Shown here: positions 6,098 through 6,728 of the stretch, in pieces
How positions within the stretch are numbered: the first letter of the stretch is position 1
Layout: each line of letters opens with the position of its first letter
DNA from: Pseudomonadota bacterium
GTDB lineage: Bacteria > Pseudomonadota > Gammaproteobacteria > Pseudomonadales > Azotimanducaceae
NCBI GenBank assembly: GCA_027621895.1
Contig: JAQCAK010000107.1
Coordinates: 1 to 6,728, forward strand
Direction: 5' to 3'
DNA: 6,728 bases
Notes under the pieces: model-generated
What the model saw: the letters and a program-made list of their open reading frames with translations, nothing else
Told to the model about the DNA's origin: nothing
Database searches by the model: none
Position numbers and translations under genes: made by a program

Positions 6098-6728
6098 ATG
6101 AAAGCTATCTGGAGCTTTGTTGCTGTTGCCGCCATCACAGCGGGCCTGCTGGTTGCAGGGTCGAACGGAGACGAACCGGAGACCGCGACGACCGGCGGCG
6201 CCGTTGCTGAAATCAGCCCGATCTTCCTGACGGACGATGAGCAGAACAATATTGCTGTTTTTGAACAGTCCAGCCCGAGTGTGGTGTTTGTCACCAATAC
6301 ACAGCTTCGCCGACAGCGATTCTCCCTCAATGTCATGGAGATTCCCCGCGGCAGCGGTACCGGGTTTATCTGGGACGAGTCCGGCCTGATCATCACCAAT
6401 TTTCATGTGGTTTATGGTGCGAACAAGATCACCATTGCACTGCAGTCAGGCAACACCTACGAGGCAACTGTCGTCGGCACTGCCCCGGAAAAAGACATAG
6501 CTGTACTGAAGATAGATGCACCGGACGAGCAGCTCAGGGCATTGCCGCTGGGCGATTCGTCAACCCTGGCAGTCGGCAGGAAGGTGCTGGCGATCGGCAA
6601 TCCCTTTGCCCTGGATACCTCACTGACCACCGGTGTCGTGAGTGCACTGGGCAGGGAAATCAAATCCATCACCAACCGCACCATCAGGAACGTGATTCAG
6701 ACCGACGCCGCCATCAATCCCGGCAACT
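6098..6728 (+). CDS. HtrA/Deg-type trypsin-like serine protease, N-terminal part; 3' end outside window
   Basis: Periplasmic or membrane-anchored serine protease of the S1C (HtrA/Deg) family, expected to degrade or refold damaged envelope proteins. The 210 visible residues begin with MKAIWSFVAVAAITAGLLVAG, a single hydrophobic segment that is either a signal peptide or an anchor; there is no lipobox cysteine. The protease fold follows: SPSVVFV, RGSGTGFIWDESGLIITNFHVV with catalytic His103, PEKDIAVLKID with catalytic Asp133, and AIGNPFALDTSLTTGVVSAL. The window stops at IQTDAAINPGN, just before the expected GNSGGPL serine loop, so Ser and any PDZ domains are not seen. The stretch RFSLNVMEIPRGSGTGFIWD resembles plant chloroplast Deg1 more than E. 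coli DegP, from memory of those sequences. The gene starts 6 bp after the tolC stop, in the same frame. No Shine-Dalgarno is visible (TCCCGG precedes ATG) and the in-frame TGA excludes any upstream start. Translation is probably coupled to tolC. Confidence 0.93.
   Translation, partial: MKAIWSFVAVAAITAGLLVAGSNGDEPETATTGGAVAEISPIFLTDDEQNNIAVFEQSSPSVVFVTNTQLRRQRFSLNVMEIPRGSGTGFIWDESGLIITNFHVVYGANKITIALQSGNTYEATVVGTAPEKDIAVLKIDAPDEQLRALPLGDSSTLAVGRKVLAIGNPFALDTSLTTGVVSALGREIKSITNRTIRNVIQTDAAINPGN

Noticed and set aside
6025..6406. Open frames on the minus strand across the tolC-protease junction
   Set aside because: They are shadows of the two plus-strand genes, whose encoded proteins carry clear family motifs throughout this stretch.

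Overview
The window is ordinary chromosomal sequence, moderately GC-rich by eye and densely coding. It most likely comes from a gram-negative bacterium, probably a gammaproteobacterium. The evidence is a TolC-type outer-membrane channel with a Sec signal peptide, a periplasmic HtrA/Deg-type protease and proteobacterial-style promoters. The lineage call is an inference from protein style, since there is no rRNA or other phylogenetic marker. Five protein-coding genes cover almost everything, two of them cut by the window edges. I see no tRNA, rRNA, CRISPR array, insertion sequence, integron or phage gene.

Layout. (1) Positions 2-1222, plus strand: the C-terminal part of isoleucyl-tRNA synthetase. 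It is the eukaryote-like 'type 2' form, with a DUF5915-type C-terminus instead of the zinc finger of the common bacterial form. (2) Positions 1223-3085, minus strand: a hybrid sensor histidine kinase with a seven-helix membrane domain, an HPK4-type kinase core and a C-terminal receiver. Its stop codon abuts the ileS stop with no bases between, forming the palindrome TGATCA. (3) An 86-bp divergent control region, 3086-3171, with a perfect TATAAT on the plus strand. (4) Positions 3172-4557, plus strand: an amidase-signature hydrolase with an intact Lys-Ser-Ser triad. (5) A 169-bp gap, 4558-4726, with a second TATAAT and a possible long leader. (6) Positions 4727-6091, plus strand: a TolC-family outer-membrane channel. 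(7) From 6098 to the window end, plus strand: a trypsin-like Deg protease. Its start codon is 6 bp after the tolC stop and in the same reading frame.

How the genes work together. Only tolC and the protease look like an operon: an envelope export channel followed by an envelope protease, probably translationally coupled. The histidine kinase and the amidase share a divergent promoter region, so co-regulation is possible, but nothing shows that the kinase controls the amidase. IleS is a housekeeping enzyme and only a positional neighbour. I found no clear case for a previously undescribed system. The points most worth a second look are the type 2 IleS outside the usual ileS context, the tolC-Deg pair and the plant Deg1-like flavour of the protease, and the zero-gap convergent stops.
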